Assembly (NCBI GenBank): GCA_029224185.1
Contig: CM055195.1
Location: 26,166,363-26,230,362, forward strand
Direction: 5' to 3'
Origin: Karalla daura
Taxonomy: Eukaryota; Chordata; Actinopteri; Chaetodontiformes; Leiognathidae
DNA: 64,000 bases
Position 1 is the first letter of the stretch, and each line of letters opens with the position of its first letter. Shown one piece after another: positions 1 to 13,320 of the stretch. Below the pieces are notes generated by a model. That model was not told the origin of the DNA. It worked only from the letters and a program-made list of their open reading frames with translations, and searched no databases. A program made the translations under genes and the position numbers.

Positions 1-1386
1 TCGTTTGTATTATTATTTTTTTTAACATTTTATATTACCCGATATTTCATTGGTACTGGGAGTTTTTTCTAGTAGAATTTTGTAAAGTCTATGGTATAGC
101 AAACACTTCCAAGTATATAGCTCCTAATGCATTCTATGTACTGTATTGACCTTTTCTATTTTTGTTATGACTGTGACATGTTTGGATTTATTTGACTATT
201 CTGATATGTCAGACCTCCATTATGAGTATTTGTAAAATGATGTACTTTTGTCGTACTATTTTTATTTTTTACATTTCTTTGGTATTGAAGCCCAATTAGT
301 CCAACTGAAATAAAACTCACTTTGAATTATGTGTCCAGCGCAGTCGATCTATCATCTGGATGGTTAGGGTTACTGGCTGGTAGTGGCAACGCTAGCAGCT
401 AATTCCAGCTAAAGAGCAACCTCCGCAGTTTGCCACTGGAACCTTTGATTTTGTCCATGAGGATCTTGAACCTTCGTCTCAAAACCCTCGGCTTCACACG
501 GCAGAGAGAGGGCAGAGCTTTCTCTCCAGAGAAGGCTGATGCATTCAGTGATATTGCAGTGAAAGATAGGAAGACGTGTTCTGGTCCCACCGGGAGGTTT
601 CAAACTGGGAAGCTTTGACGGATGGATCAATGATTCAATCACTGACGCAGAAGAGAAGCCTCACGGAACAAAACGGTTTAATTGCACTCGACGACACACA
701 CACACACTCTTCCCCAAGCACAGACATTCAAAGAGACTTTGTGGCGTCCTCTCACCTATTAGCACAAAAACACCTTTTAGGAAAGAGTGGGGCCTCCGCG
801 CTGTACAAGGCCAAGACAACAGTGGTTTAGTGCAATTATCTGGAGCGTGATGGTCAGCCATGCTATGCCGTCTACGTCTACACACACACACACACACGAA
901 GGCTGTGACGGAGACGGGACGAGACGCGTCACAGGGAACAGCTGCGTGTGATGGGAAGCGACAATATAAACAACAGAATCATTTGGTCATTGAGGTTACT
1001 TGTGGCAGTCAGAAAGTATTAACAGGTAAACTAACACACTTCGGGGTTTTCTCCACTGATACTCTTGGTTTTTCGCAATACAAATGTAATACTTATATAA
1101 ACTGACTGTGCGACGTAAGTACATTGTCAGGCTCTGAATTCACAAAATCTGGGCTGGAGTCGCTCAGTACAAAACTATGTAAAATACTCGTGTATCAAAG
1201 GTAAACAACGCGGCTCCCGGTCGGAACTCTGAAGTGATGCGAGAATTCATCCGTCCATACGTTTGATTGATAATGGCAGCGGGGAGAGGGTGGAAAATAC
1301 CGCTTGTTTGTGGGTCCTTTTTACGTGACTGAGGTTTGTGTGTGTGTGTGTGTGTGTGTGCATGTATGCGTGTGTAAGCCTGCCCT
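1..1386. other. Intergenic / 3' flank of the exchanger gene
   Basis: I see no supportable coding exon here. The first ~300 bases are AT-rich. A plus-strand AATAAA lies near 308, so the left edge could be the 3' UTR end of a plus-strand gene outside the window; this is a weak inference. On the minus strand the segment below 1387 would be the 3' UTR of the exchanger gene, and an AATAAA-like match on that strand lies near 260. Short CA/GT runs lie near 697-710, 880-898 and 1336-1360. Confidence 0.4.
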
Positions 1387-4300
1387 CTACAGCCTCTCAA
1401 AGCCAATGGAGCAGAGGAGAAAGATGGCGTAAAGCAGGAGGAGACACAGGCCCAGTCTTCGGTCCAGCCTCCAGCAGTTCAGGTGGACACACAGCACCTG
1501 TGGAGGAGGGAATGGGGCTTATCATCAGATCTGAGAATCGGAGAGACCAAAGCTCTCAGGCCTGAAGATGGGATGAAAGCCCTTGCTTGTGAGGGTACAA
1601 ATTTCAAGCCCTTCAACTGACAGCACCTCCAGCAGCGATGGACTTACAGTGAGAGTGACTGAGGCCAGCAGCAGAATCACCGAGTACACCAGACCTTTGC
1701 TGTTGATTGTTACCTAGAAAAACAAAACAGAATTGACAAAGCAATGAGTGCCGTGGTTCAGCACTGTGGCCAAGCCCCAACCCTCCGTGACGTCGCCCAT
1801 TGGTTTGCGAAGGATGCTTGATGAGGCCAGGAGTTCGAGTTGCGGGGGGCTGCCATTCCTCGTAATGGAGCCAGCAGAAACTAAAGGGCGTGTCGGGTGG
1901 TGGTGGTGGTGGGGGGTGGAGGGGGGGGTGGGGGTGAATGAGAATAATACGGCCATACGAACAAGGTAAACACAGTCTATTCATCCAATGAATGTGACTC
2001 ACGCTCTCACTTCTGTGAGGCTCCCCTGTCAGCCGAATGGACGCGCCCATATTCATTTTTCATTCATTCTTCTTCTTTCTTAAGAAAGAAAGAAAGAAAA
2101 TATTTCTTTCTTCCTTTCTTAAGAAAGAAAGAAAGAAATCTTCTTTCTTAATCTTTTCTTATCTCATTAATCATGGGATTATTTGCAAATCGACCACCAT
2201 ATTACATGCTGCCACGTGAAACTTTAGCTGTTGAAGATGAGTTGTGAAAAAAATGATTGAATGAGCATTTCATGATTGAAAATGGCATTTTTTGATTGGG
2301 TGTGTAACGGAGAAAGTGTTTTTTGGAGCCAGACCTAGCGGATCTCCGTGGTTTTGCAAGAAAAGTCAATTCTGAAGTGGCCTCCTTTTTCGTACTTTTA
2401 TATTCTATTCTATATATATTATTATTATAGTCTATAGTCCGGCCAGTTTACACAGTCCACCAACGTAACCAAAAGTCATAGCCATTCGTACACATTTCCA
2501 CAGTGATGAGGGAGCATCAGGAGCAGTTTGTGGTTCGGTATCTCACCCAGCGACACTGCGACATGTGGGATGCACTAGGCAGGGATCAAACCACCGACCC
2601 TGTGATAGGTGGGTGACAAACATTGCTGCCCCTGAGCCACAGTCACCCAAAATCCTTTACTATCTATCCTATATCCTATCTATCCTGTTTTATTGTTGTA
2701 AATCTATGTCGCGTGGCCCCTTGAATTGCCTTGCATTTCTTTCCATCTCGCCTCACCTTGTTTCCCTGCGTCTGTGCCTCTGCTTAGGTTTTGTTTCTTC
2801 GTTGGGTTTCGGGGCTTTTATTTGATCCTTGGTTTTCTTTTTGTGCTAATTCGCCGAGGAACTTCTGTGTTTTGTACTTTGAATCAACTCTCAGCGTACG
2901 AACGCAAGTCCTCACAGAGTTCAGTCGATGCAGCTGTTGTCTCAGACTGGGATGAATAAAATCTGACGTGATTCACACAGAGCAGAGCGGACATGTTGGC
3001 GTTACCACTGATCCATAGCTGACGATGAGCGTCCTCAGCGCCCAGGGGAAGCCGAGACCCAGCAGCACATCAAAGATGTTACTGCCAATGGAGTTGGAGA
3101 CCGCCATGTCGCCCATTCCTGCGGTGGTTTATGCGGAGACAAAAACCAGAGTGGAATCTGTTCAGTTCGGGCTCTGATTGGAACAGGTTTGATGGCAAGG
3201 GAAACATGAGTCACATGAGTTAAACCATGTCTGCAGAGCTGTTTCGTAATATATATTATATCATAGTTCACAGTTGTCATGTTGGCACGTATTTTGGCTG
3301 ACAACAGGAGGTGGCAAATGCTGTCACAAACTAGATTTAGTTTCATTTTGTTCTACACAAATATCTTATGAACTATGTTTTAGACTTTTCCAGTCAGAAT
3401 TCTGTATTATTTTGTGAAAATATTCTTGGAAGATGCAGTGGATGCAGCGCTCCCAGTTCTAGTCTACATATAAATGTGAAACCAATGCAATGCTATGTGG
3501 CCACTGCTCCTTAAGTAGTCTGATGAAGATGTACAAGGCAAAATAGGTTTAACACTCTCACAGACGTCTCTCTCGCTCTCTCTCACACACGCACACACAC
3601 ACACACACACCTTGCCGGGCCACGATGAGGCTTGCCATACAGTCAGGGACACTGGTGCCTGCAGCCAGAAACGTGATCCCCATGATGACGTCTGGGATCC
3701 CAAGAGTGAAGCTGATGATGGTCACCTGGACAGAAACACAGAGGGGGTGAGGTCTGACATCTGTCTGTGTGTGTGTGTGTGCGTGTGTGTGTGTGAAAAC
3801 GGCCAACTATACAGGTGCTACTGTACAATAATAATAATAGCACAATAACAAATGCAAAAATGTATTTGTTGCCTTGGTTTTACATCTGCTTTTGGGCACT
3901 TCATATTTAATCCAGTGAATAAGAATGTGAGCTTTGTAAAGTGGCATATTTAGAATCAGTGACCAAAGTACCAAAATCTATGCTCCCCAGTGTAATAGTT
4001 ATATAAGCTTTGTGGTTAGATAGTTATGCCCTTGTTTTAACATAAACTTTAATTGTGGTTTTGACTAATTTTACCAAGTTGTCATTCATTAACTTATTGA
4101 AAATGAAACTTTTATCCTGTTTTATCTTTTACACTATGTGGTTGTTATCTGTAACCCGCGTGAGAAACGCTTCAGAGTTAAGCCCTGCTCGCTCGCTCGA
4201 CTGGCGGACAGTGCGCTTCGTACCATCCAGACCATGAGGTAGGAGAAGAGGGCGATCCACAGCGTGGAGGCGAGGAAGGTGAGCAGGTAGCAGTGCTCCC

Positions 4301-7300
4301 AGCGCGGCCGGCTGCAGTCGGGGATGGTGCAGTGCAGCAGGACACAGAGGGGCCAGGAGAGCAGCCACTTCACACGCGCACACCAGCCGTCTGAGGAGGT
4401 AATGGCCACACTCAGTCTCCCCACAGGGAACAGGGCAGGTTCACCTGCCCCCATCCATTCAATTATTCATGTGGCGCCACCTATGGGTGTGAGTCACCGT
4501 CCTGCGTTAATTGGCTCAAGCCCAGGAGAGCCGACAGTGCCGAGGGACACCAGGGTGGAGTCTGCTCCGAAATGGTCGAGATATGCAACTACTGTGTGTG
4601 TGTGCTGCGTGTGTGTCGGACAAACAGGAGTTCTCCTGAGACCACCTGACCTGGCAGGACAAATGGCTTGAAGGGCGCGTTCTCGTCCTCTCCATCCTCC
4701 TGCTCCTCCTCCTCCTCCTCTTCCTCTTTAGGCTGTAGTTCCCCACCTGCGTCTCCAGCCATTTCTTTAGCCCTCTCCCTCTCCTCCTCCAGCGGCTGAG
4801 CGTCTCCCTCAGCCACCGCTCCGTTCTCCCTCCCCCAGGGTGCGTTGGCCCCCGCGGCCTCCTCCCCTGAAGCAGCTGCCTCCTCCGGGCCGACCCGAGC
4901 CCGGATCAGCCTCTGCCTCTGTGGGTGAGGAGGGAAGCCAGGGTGAAGTCAGGGGAGGATTGAAGAGAGGAATAGAAAACGACATGAGAGACAGCGCAGC
5001 CAGGTGATGAGGGTAATAAATTCATTGGACTGGCAGGTAGGAGAACTGGCAGGAGCAACGATCAGGCACATTCACCACAGCACTGATCGAGGGCAGCGTT
5101 AGAGGGTGCACTGGTATTTTAGTAGTCGGGAGAATAGAGGGGGAAACAGAGAGAGGGGGAACAGAGAGAGTGACAAAGCAGACTGGGAAGGGTTGTCGAC
5201 CTGCAAACCTTCTGTACGGAAGTGCACAGTGAGTAGAAGCCTGCGATGGGCCAGCCATCACAACCAGGACCACTGCAACACGATGGACAGTCCCCGGATC
5301 TACCCCCAGGGTGGGCTGAGGGCCTTTCTGACTGGAGTCTGCATGTTCTCCCTGAGTCTGAGTGGGCTTTCTCTGGCTGCTGCTTTTATGCACTTTGGTC
5401 AGCTGATATTTCTTAATAACATGGAGGCCATTAACAGCGAAGGCTTGAAACATCCATGTGCTGGTCTGGTCAGCTGACATGCATGACATAGACCAGCCTG
5501 ACTCTGTATGAAACTGTATGACTACCACAAATGGCGAAACATATTTTCAAATGTCTAAAAAGCCTTTTTTCAAAAGCAATGTCATGCTTCTCTAACCGCC
5601 TTTATGCTTAATGATGCAACTCCGATCAAGGAATTGTGACTTGTCTTTCGACATAGCAGATGTAGACAGGAAGGCCGAAGGATGATAAACAGATATCTGA
5701 TGCAGCACATTCCAGGCTGCACATATAGTGTGTCTTGCATGCCGACTGAAATACCCACCAGCCCAGTTGAAAAAAACCAGGGAGAACTGGACGATACATG
5801 AGGGGAGCGGGCGCGTGCAGTGTACCTCATTGATGACCATGCGTCCTGCCATGCGCAGGCGGGTCAAGGGGGGGAAATGCGGGGTGATGAGAAGGCGGAG
5901 GCTTGCCTCAGAGAAGGAGAGCTGGTGGGGGTGCAGGTTCATCATCTCATCCACCATCACCACCCCCGAGTCCTGGCCGGCCACGGCGCACGAGTCTGAG
6001 GAAAGCGGGGTGGAGGTTAGAGGGGGACAGGCCGCGGAAGGGGGGGGGTTGCTTATGAGGGCAAGGAGTGATGGAGAGATGAGAGAGGGAGGGAGAAATC
6101 TAGCCCATCGAGAGCGATCTAGTTTCATTCATCTATTTCAGCCTGCAGGAGATCCACCGGGGAACCAGACGGGCGGCTGAAACTGTGTCAGCGGGTTTGC
6201 GGCGCTCCGAGCTCTGCTCGGAGACAAAGAGGAGGAGAAGGAGAGGGATGGCTTGGTGCGCTGGATGTCGGCATGCACACGTACAAACACGAACTCCTGC
6301 ACCTGGCTTCAGCGGCACCATGTCATTGTCGCAGTCGGCCATGCTGCCCACGGCTGTGGAGCGGCGCAGGCCGCTCAGGCAGGGCTGGCCCGCCCGGCTG
6401 CAGTGATTCTCCACCAGGCTGTACAGAGACCTGTTGAACCTGCACACATGCACACACCACACACGCAGCGCACACACACAACGCGTCCAGTCTGAAGAGG
6501 CTTTCCAGAGTGAGCAAAGGTGGTAGTACGAGAGGCAAGAGTGTGAAGCTCACTTCATGATGATTATGTAGATTCCGTACATGGAGATGAGGATGATCGT
6601 CTCCCACCTGAAACACAAAAGCGCACAAGGGCTCAGGAACGCCACACTGTGACTCTCAGCGACGTGCAGCAGAGGCGGAGAGTGGAACGACGGTCTTACC
6701 ACTGGACCTTTTCATCATAGATCACCTGCAAATACAAACAGACAGAAAGTGTAGCTTTTGTACATTTGTACAATAAGATCATAAAACAATAAAATATCAT
6801 AACGGTTCAGATAAGAAAAAAACAAAAAAACAGGATGCAAAAATATTGCCCTAAATAATTCAGTATCAGCCTCAGTAATCTTTAGTTGGAGCTGTTTCTC
6901 TCTAATCAGAACCAGAATACTTTCCCTGGAGGGAAAAGGTGAAAAAGAGATTAAAAATGAGACTATTTAAAATATAAATAGTTCAATGACCTGAATAAAT
7001 GACCAGATCATCACAATCATTACATGTGGCATTGTCAATGGTGACATTACCAATAAGACAGAGCAGTTGTGGGTGAAGTAAAGGTCGTCGTTACGTCTAT
7101 CTTCTCTCTACATCTTTCCTGTTACTGGTGTAAGTGAAACCTGTGTCTGTGCTCCACGGATTCAGCCAATATGAAACATAGTCCCAGCTGAGCTCAGCTG
7201 GCCCTTCTTTTTATTAGAGTGCTCCTCACCAGAATAAGAACCACAATGGACAGGATGTAGAAGACGGCGTCACGAAACAAAGGCCACCAGCTCAGGGAGA

Positions 7301-10300
7301 TGGGCTGGAGAGGGAGGACATGGCACAGGGCACAAGCCAATCAGGCAGATAGTGAAAAGATGAAAAGATGTCTGGGCCAGAGGGTTTGATATAAGCCAGC
7401 GAAGGCTGTTGTGTATTATGAGTTTCATTTTGTTGTTTCGATTCATTTGGTTGAGCCTCGGGATGGAACAGTGTTAGTGTTGGTACCTGTCCAGAGAAGA
7501 TGCCACAGATGCCAATGATAACCAGGACGTTAAAGACAGCTGAGCCCACGATAGTGCCCACACCCACATCTCCCTTTGTGATAAACACCCCTGAAAACAC
7601 AGAGTAGGACAGAGTGAGCCATAAATCATTAACGGAAATTAATTCAACCTAGCAAGCTGTGGCTATGAATGATTGATTGCATCTCCCTGCTGTGCATTAA
7701 AGTGCATAGTTAGTATAGTATCCTCCTCCTCCACCCCCTCCTTCGCCTCCTCCTGGGCACATATATTGCACCTCCAACTCACGGCCATAGGGGCTGAACT
7801 CGTGTCTTTTATCTTGTGAGGCTGTTTGTGGAAGGCACTCCGACACTGATCAAAGCCAGTGTTTTCCTTTGCGAATCCAACAGACTATCTCAGAGACAAT
7901 ATTGGAGGAAAAGACCTAAAAAAATAGGTCCAAGGCACTCCTCTAACATAAAAAAAGAGCCTTTGTTTTCGTTACAAAATGGGTAAATGTTATCAGTATA
8001 AGAAAGAGACACTGGGATACAGCCCATGCGTAGCGGCACACAGCCTTCCTCAGGGTGTGACAGGAGGAAAGGCCCTTAAGACACAAGGATTTCGGGGCAA
8101 ATCCTTACATTATTACATATACGAAAAGGCAATTTTGATAAACTGCTCTTCCCATCCTGGATAAATCCCATAGGGATAGTGTTCTCACTTCTTAAATTCA
8201 GAAGCACTTTCAGAAGTGCTTTCTTAAGAACTTTCCTAAAACTTTGAAGGACAAAAACATCTTTTTTCTAAATGTCACCCTGGAAATGTTTTATCTCTCT
8301 GAAGTCGGTTTTTCATATCCCCTATTTCTTTGTTCTTTCCTCCTAAAACTATGTCAGGGCCCCACTCCTCTCTTGAAATCAGCTTACAGGACTTTTTTTT
8401 AGGACTTTCCCCTCCTACAATATGACAGGCCACACCATGCATTGACAGACGTGTCATTTTCTGCAGTGGATTGTGCACTTGTAACTTCTAAACTGCCTGT
8501 TTACTCATCCAGAAGAGAGAAAGGAAAGGAGAAACAATTCCCCAGGATAACTCAAGTTTTCATTTTACTCTCTCATTTTCCACGACTAGAGAATGGGTCC
8601 CTCATTTTGCTACAAAACTGTCCCTTTTTTAAAATTGTCTTATTTTTCCAGCAGCCAAACAGACATGTTCGACGTGAGTGTATGTTGACGAAAACACAAC
8701 ACGGTCATGGCACCGTCCTTGTTCACGCCCACGTGCTGCCTCAAACAGGCCAATCAGTGCCTGTGCCTACGCTCACTTGACCTTTGCCGGCCCTCGTCAG
8801 TGAAGGCGCACAGGTAATTGCAGGCAACTGGCAAAGGACCTGAGCGGGCGACTGATTAGATGGGCCGCGACACTGACCAATCAAAGAGGTGAAGAGCTCG
8901 GGGGCGGAGCTTCCAGCTGCCATGAAGGTTGCCCCGGCGACATCCTGGCTGAGCTGAAGGTTCTGGAGGACGAGACGAGGAAGATTGAAGCATGAAACTG
9001 TGGCAATTTTATTTTCTCTCAGTCTGATTAGCGAAGGGTGCCCACAGATTTCTGACGTGTCCAAGATCATTTAAAACATACAAAGGATCCATAGTCACAT
9101 CTGATGACATACGTTTTTAAAATGAAAAAAGTCTTCCTGAATCCATGTTGATATAGTCCTAAATATCATGCATTTCTGTCCTTAAAGACAGACAATGTAT
9201 TTGTAATCCATTTATGAACATACACATATTCAGTTCAAGTCAGAGAGAAGCGTGACATGCATAGTTTGTACATATTTTCATGGGAGAAAGCAGTAGAACT
9301 AGAGTCCTTTGATGGCTACAAGTAAAGGTTAAGAGGCAACAACTAGAAAATCAGACAGCAGGTGAGCTTTCAGTTCATACCTCTGACACTTTTTCCAGTG
9401 ATGGCACAAAGTAAACGTCACACACTATGGCCAGTGCATGAAACATGTAGATAGCCTGTAGGAAGGCAGGGGACACGTTATTGGCCACGGTGCTCACACA
9501 GTGAACTGCCCGTGAGTCCAGAGCGACGAAACGGAGGAGCACTAATACTCACACAGAGAACGTGGAGGAGCACTGCTCCATGCCTCCTCTGCTCCTGAGT
9601 AAAGATGTCTTCAGGAAAGTCTCCGACAGCTGCCAAGAGATGGACCAGTGACGTGTAACTTAAAAATGAAATGGATGAATGAGGTTTGGGACTCTATGCG
9701 TCTACCTGACTAATGGAGAAAATGATCGAGAGAATCATCAGTAAGTGTCAGCTGTTAAGTCATGTGTGTGCATGTGCATGCAGATGTGGAATGTGTACAT
9801 CCACTTATATCCCTTGGCAACCAGGGCGGGAACGCTTGAGGTTAATGTGGTGCCACGGTCATGTGAGCGAGCCCGCTCGTCGAGAGAGTTTTTCGCCTCT
9901 CTTGTGACTTCACGCCAGGTATTTCCACGGACGTCACGCTCCAGCTTCCCCCCCAAAGCCCGGCCACTCGATGCACGCCGGTCTCAGGGCAATTCAATTT
10001 GGCTGGGGTTACTCACTGCGCCACGGCGCAAACGAGCTCCGAAACAGACATCACGACCGGCTGGCTGGCTGACTGCGTCGGGAGAGAGAAAAGGCTGCCA
10101 GAGGCAGGGAGCGTCCGGAGAAGCGGCTCTCTACTCCGGGCAAAACCTCCACCGAGGACGAAAATCACAAACGCGCAAGTGTGACAAAAGAGGATCAGAT
10201 GGACGAGACAGAGGCCACATTGTGCCGCGAATGCGCATCACACGAAGGGGCCAGAGGTACAGACATGATGTTGTGACAACCTGTCACATGATTTAGTCTG

Positions 10301-12407
10301 GACGCCCCGATCGAGCGGTTTATTCTTAGCATTGAGAGCGAGGAAAACGCACTCGGGAATGGCCATGTGCTAATTGGAAGAAAACTGTTGACGTTGAACC
10401 GTCTCCAAGAGGCAGCGATGCTTTTATTAGCTGATACATGAGAGATGGGTGTCTCTCGCCCCCTGTAATTTGCGACTCCGTCATGCGGCAGAGGAGGAGA
10501 CGCTGTCGCCGTTCCTCTCTCAGGCTTTTCAAACACATCAGAGCACGCACACACAAGCGGTGCTGATGAGAGGCCACTAATCAGCAGGTCATTACGACAG
10601 GGCAGCCACTTTGAACGGCTCCAGATGCACACGCCATCCAGCCACCGATTCAACATTCAGTTTCCTAGCAACCGGGGTCTCCTCAAAGGCCGAACTGTGC
10701 TCAAAAATCTCGATGTGCAGAGTTCCGAGAAATGAAGGATGGGGAGCAGAGGGAGATCGATTAGACGGATTAACAGAGACGTGGCCACACGGCCTCATAT
10801 CGTATCGTTACTCATATCGTCATGGTGACCAGGCTCACCGTTGCATCCACCATTTTTAAACATTAACCAGATCGGTTCATGGTCAAAAGCGTTCACACGG
10901 TGTCTTGCTTTGTAAAAAAAGAGAAAAAAAATCATTCATTCATTAATCTTCATACCGGGGGGGTCTGCTGCCTCCTATGGTGGCTGGATCTCCAGCCACC
11001 ATAGGTCACAGGGCTCATTCTGAGGGTCTTATTGGCAGTGATAAGGAGAGCCACATGTAGATTGACACACTATTGAGCTAATCCCTCTTTTGAACCGCAC
11101 ACAACTGAAGTGGGAAAAATGATGCAAATTGTTGACACACTTATTGCGAGGGAATGACTGATTGGAGACGCTCATGAATGAAAACTATTCTGAATGAAAA
11201 CTATGTTTCAAGCAACTGGGAACTGTAAAAAAAAATCACCTGATGCCATAATGTTCATCGATCGTATCACACCGGTCTCCTGTCCTTCTTGCCAACCGCC
11301 AATGGAATCAGAACTTTTCACATCTCTGTAAACTATCGATGATGAATGTGTAATGTAACACAGGCAACTCAGCCACATGAAATTCCACCCTAAGGATGTA
11401 CTCAAGCAGCTGTCTAGACTGCGAGAGCAGGACAAGAAACCTGTGTTTAATTTGAATATAGCATGCTTCTTGACACATCCATTTGCCATTAATTCATGGT
11501 TAATTAATTTATGAAATGAAAACAGGAAATAGAAATGAAAATAGAAGCCCTCTCTCCTGTCACATATGTGGAAGCGAAATGCCTCACCTGATGTGGAAAT
11601 GGTGTCAGTGTCATTGGTGTCTTTCAGCTGGATGGTCTCCCTCTTGGACAAAGTGGTTTCCTGGTCCACAGTGGGTCCGCGGGAACCTAAAATCAATCAA
11701 TCAATCGACCGGTCAACCTACCAATCAATCGGCTTTACTGATCACACCAGGTAAACGTACGATTGTCAGCAACAATATGTGTTTATATAGTAGATTTTGA
11801 CATTTACAAAACAAAACCATTTCCTTCGCCCTCACGAGAGAATGTCTGTAATAATTAATGAACACACATATGATTGATAAAAATTGCATGTGAATCATGA
11901 AATACATGATGCATGTGTTGTGCATGCAGTTGTGGTTTACATGTGTCCATCCTGTAGGTGCAGCAGATATAGCTGGTGTACATTTCATTAGACCAAAGGT
12001 TTATGGTAGAAAAACAAAAAGCCACCACGATGGGTCCATGGAGCCTGAAATGGAGACAGATAAATACAAACACACGCCTCTGCTGACATATAAATTTTCC
12101 TCCTGCACGTCTGAGTGTTAATGAAGTTCAATAAGTTCAAGATGTTTACCCGCATTTAAATTTCTTTACCCCTTAAGAAACACTATTTTTATCGTTTGTT
12201 ACACGCAGTGTATCTCCTTAGAGGGTGTCATTTGCATGGCTGCAGAGCAGGCAGGAGGATGAGAGGATGCATGCGGGGCTATGTGCGTGCAGATGGACCT
12301 GTAGGATGAGTGGAGCTGCAGATCCAGAACCAGAGCAGAAGAGCGGCTGCACAGACGCAGAGCCGCGGGAGCAGCGGCGTCTGCCTCGGTCTCCTCGGCG
12401 CCTTCAT
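1387..12407 (-). CDS. slc24a3: Na+/K+/Ca2+ exchanger, NCKX3-like (17 coding exons, complete)
   Basis: K+-dependent Na+/Ca2+ exchanger, a plasma-membrane transporter that extrudes Ca2+ and K+ against Na+ entry. Coding exons in order: 12299-12407, 11588-11686, 9553-9629, 9381-9455, 8878-8962, 7487-7590, 7230-7304, 6700-6725, 6554-6607, 6303-6439, 5826-5995, 4651-4918, 4224-4390, 3611-3725, 3006-3118, 1648-1713, 1387-1497. They total 1851 nt, 616 aa plus stop. Every intron is GT/AG and all phases join. Residues ~13-32 are a hydrophobic leader or first membrane segment, and N61-D-T is a possible glycosylation site. Alpha-1 (GSSAPE, E142) and alpha-2 (GTSVPD with D510; SIGSNIFD with D537) keep the acidic ion-binding residues known for the family. 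The cytoplasmic loop (exons 10-12) ends in a Glu-rich run. The loop motif PHQLSFSEA and the join QGMGDMAVSNSIGSN fit my memory of NCKX3 better than NCKX4. Human NCKX3 is ~644 aa; this C-terminus is shorter. The family is certain; the paralog is likely. Confidence 0.86.
2071..2155. repeat. TTTC/GAAA microsatellite with palindromes
   Basis: Alternating TTTC and GAAA runs form two self-complementary cores, one at 2073-2090 (TTCTTTCTTAAGAAAGAA) and one around 2114-2127. The segment lies in the intron between the exons at 3006-3118 and 1648-1713. Confidence 0.8.
2530..2655 (-). mobile_element. tRNA-derived SINE fragment
   Basis: On the minus strand this reads like a tRNA-derived SINE head. An A-box-like TGGCTCAGGGGCAG is the complement of 2626-2639, and a B-box-like GGTGGTTTGATCCC is the complement of 2582-2595, spaced as in a tRNA. 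It lies inside an intron of the exchanger gene. The 3' limit and family are not clear. Confidence 0.6.
5325..5385 (+). repeat. Dispersed fish repeat fragment
   Basis: The stretch reading CTGCATGTTCTCCCTGAG followed by a GTGGGCTTTCTCTGG-like run matches a very common interspersed fish sequence. A second fragment that overlaps the same consensus is at 17822-17870. It is intronic in the exchanger gene. Confidence 0.5.
10974..11005. repeat. Perfect hairpin, 15-bp arms, 2-nt loop
   Basis: CCTATGGTGGCTGGA (10974-10988) is followed after TC by its exact reverse complement at 10991-11005. It lies in the intron between the exons at 11588-11686 and 9553-9629, in a CATTCATTAATCTT context that resembles a dispersed fish repeat. 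Confidence 0.75.
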
Positions 12408-13320
12408 GCCGCTAGCGCCGCTGCCAGGCTCAGAACATGTCGGGCTGCTTTCCTCCGTGTTCCCAGGCTGCAACACACGCCTGGTGGCCGCCTGTGTCTG
12501 CTTCCACAGCTTTACCGGGCCGATTTGTCGTCGGGCTCCATCCACGCAGGAGGGTGCTGTCTCGGCTCGGCCCGGCCCTCAGCGCCTCAGCATCCTCATC
12601 TGTATCTACAGAACAGCTGGCCTATCTACAGCCACAGCGTCCACAAACACTGTGACTCACTGCAGCAGCTGGGGAAGGATACACAAATATGTCTGTGGAT
12701 CCTCACATCCCTCCTGCCTCCTCAGTCTGGGAGGGAGGGAGGCAGGGAGGGAGGAGGTGCCTTCAGCTGGGTGGGGCGACTAGACCGGGGAGACGGGAGA
12801 GGCTGGCGACAGCCACAGCCATGGAGAGGCTGTCACGGGTGCATGTGATGCAAAATAAAGTGAAAGGTCATTAAGAACATTAATAATGCTCTCTCGAGGT
12901 TAATCTGCTGCTGTGTTTCAAAGGGTAATGAGCTTGGCAGACCCGCTTTCTGGGAGTTATTCCTGGAACTTGTCACGGTGATAAAGACTTAAAGGCCTGG
13001 TTCTATGCTCAAGCACTTGGTGGTGACATAAGGGTTTACTATGGGCCAAGTGTACTGGCAAATGCAGATCACATGTATTGATCATATCTACTCACTTTAC
13101 CTGATATCTGTTGAAATAACTCACACAGCCGTCCGTTCGTTTCAGCTTATTCCGTGTATTCTTTTAGTGGAATTACTGACAAATGTTCTCATATTCAAGT
13201 GTTATTCATATAAAAATAAAAAAGTCAAAATTCCTTATTATATACAAATGCAAAACATATTCAGGCATGAACAAACCGACAGCCAGATAAAACCCAGATT
13301 ACAGTTCATGTTTATAAATG
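12408..13320. other. 5' flank of the exchanger gene; intergenic
   Basis: The part next to the start codon (to ~12850) is GC-rich with many CpGs, as expected for the 5' UTR and promoter of the exchanger gene on the minus strand. No TATA box was recognised. From ~12880 to 13320 the DNA is AT-richer and I see no gene. It ends at the stop codon of the next minus-strand gene. Confidence 0.5.

Noticed and set aside
1613..2056. 147-codon minus-strand frame
   Set aside because: Pro/His-rich text arises from a G-run and GGT repeat in an intron. Only the 66-nt exon 1648-1713 inside it is supported, and that exon is in the exchanger reading.
7860..8330. Possible small gene or exon in the exchanger intron
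   Set aside because: Short frames only. The text near 8020-8060 resembles a dispersed repeat, and no splice pair fits the gene model.
12225..12848. 207-codon plus-strand frame over the first exon of the exchanger gene
   Set aside because: It is the complement of a GC-rich first exon and 5' flank. The minus-strand exon joins in phase with the next exon, and the plus-strand text has low complexity and no recognisable domain.
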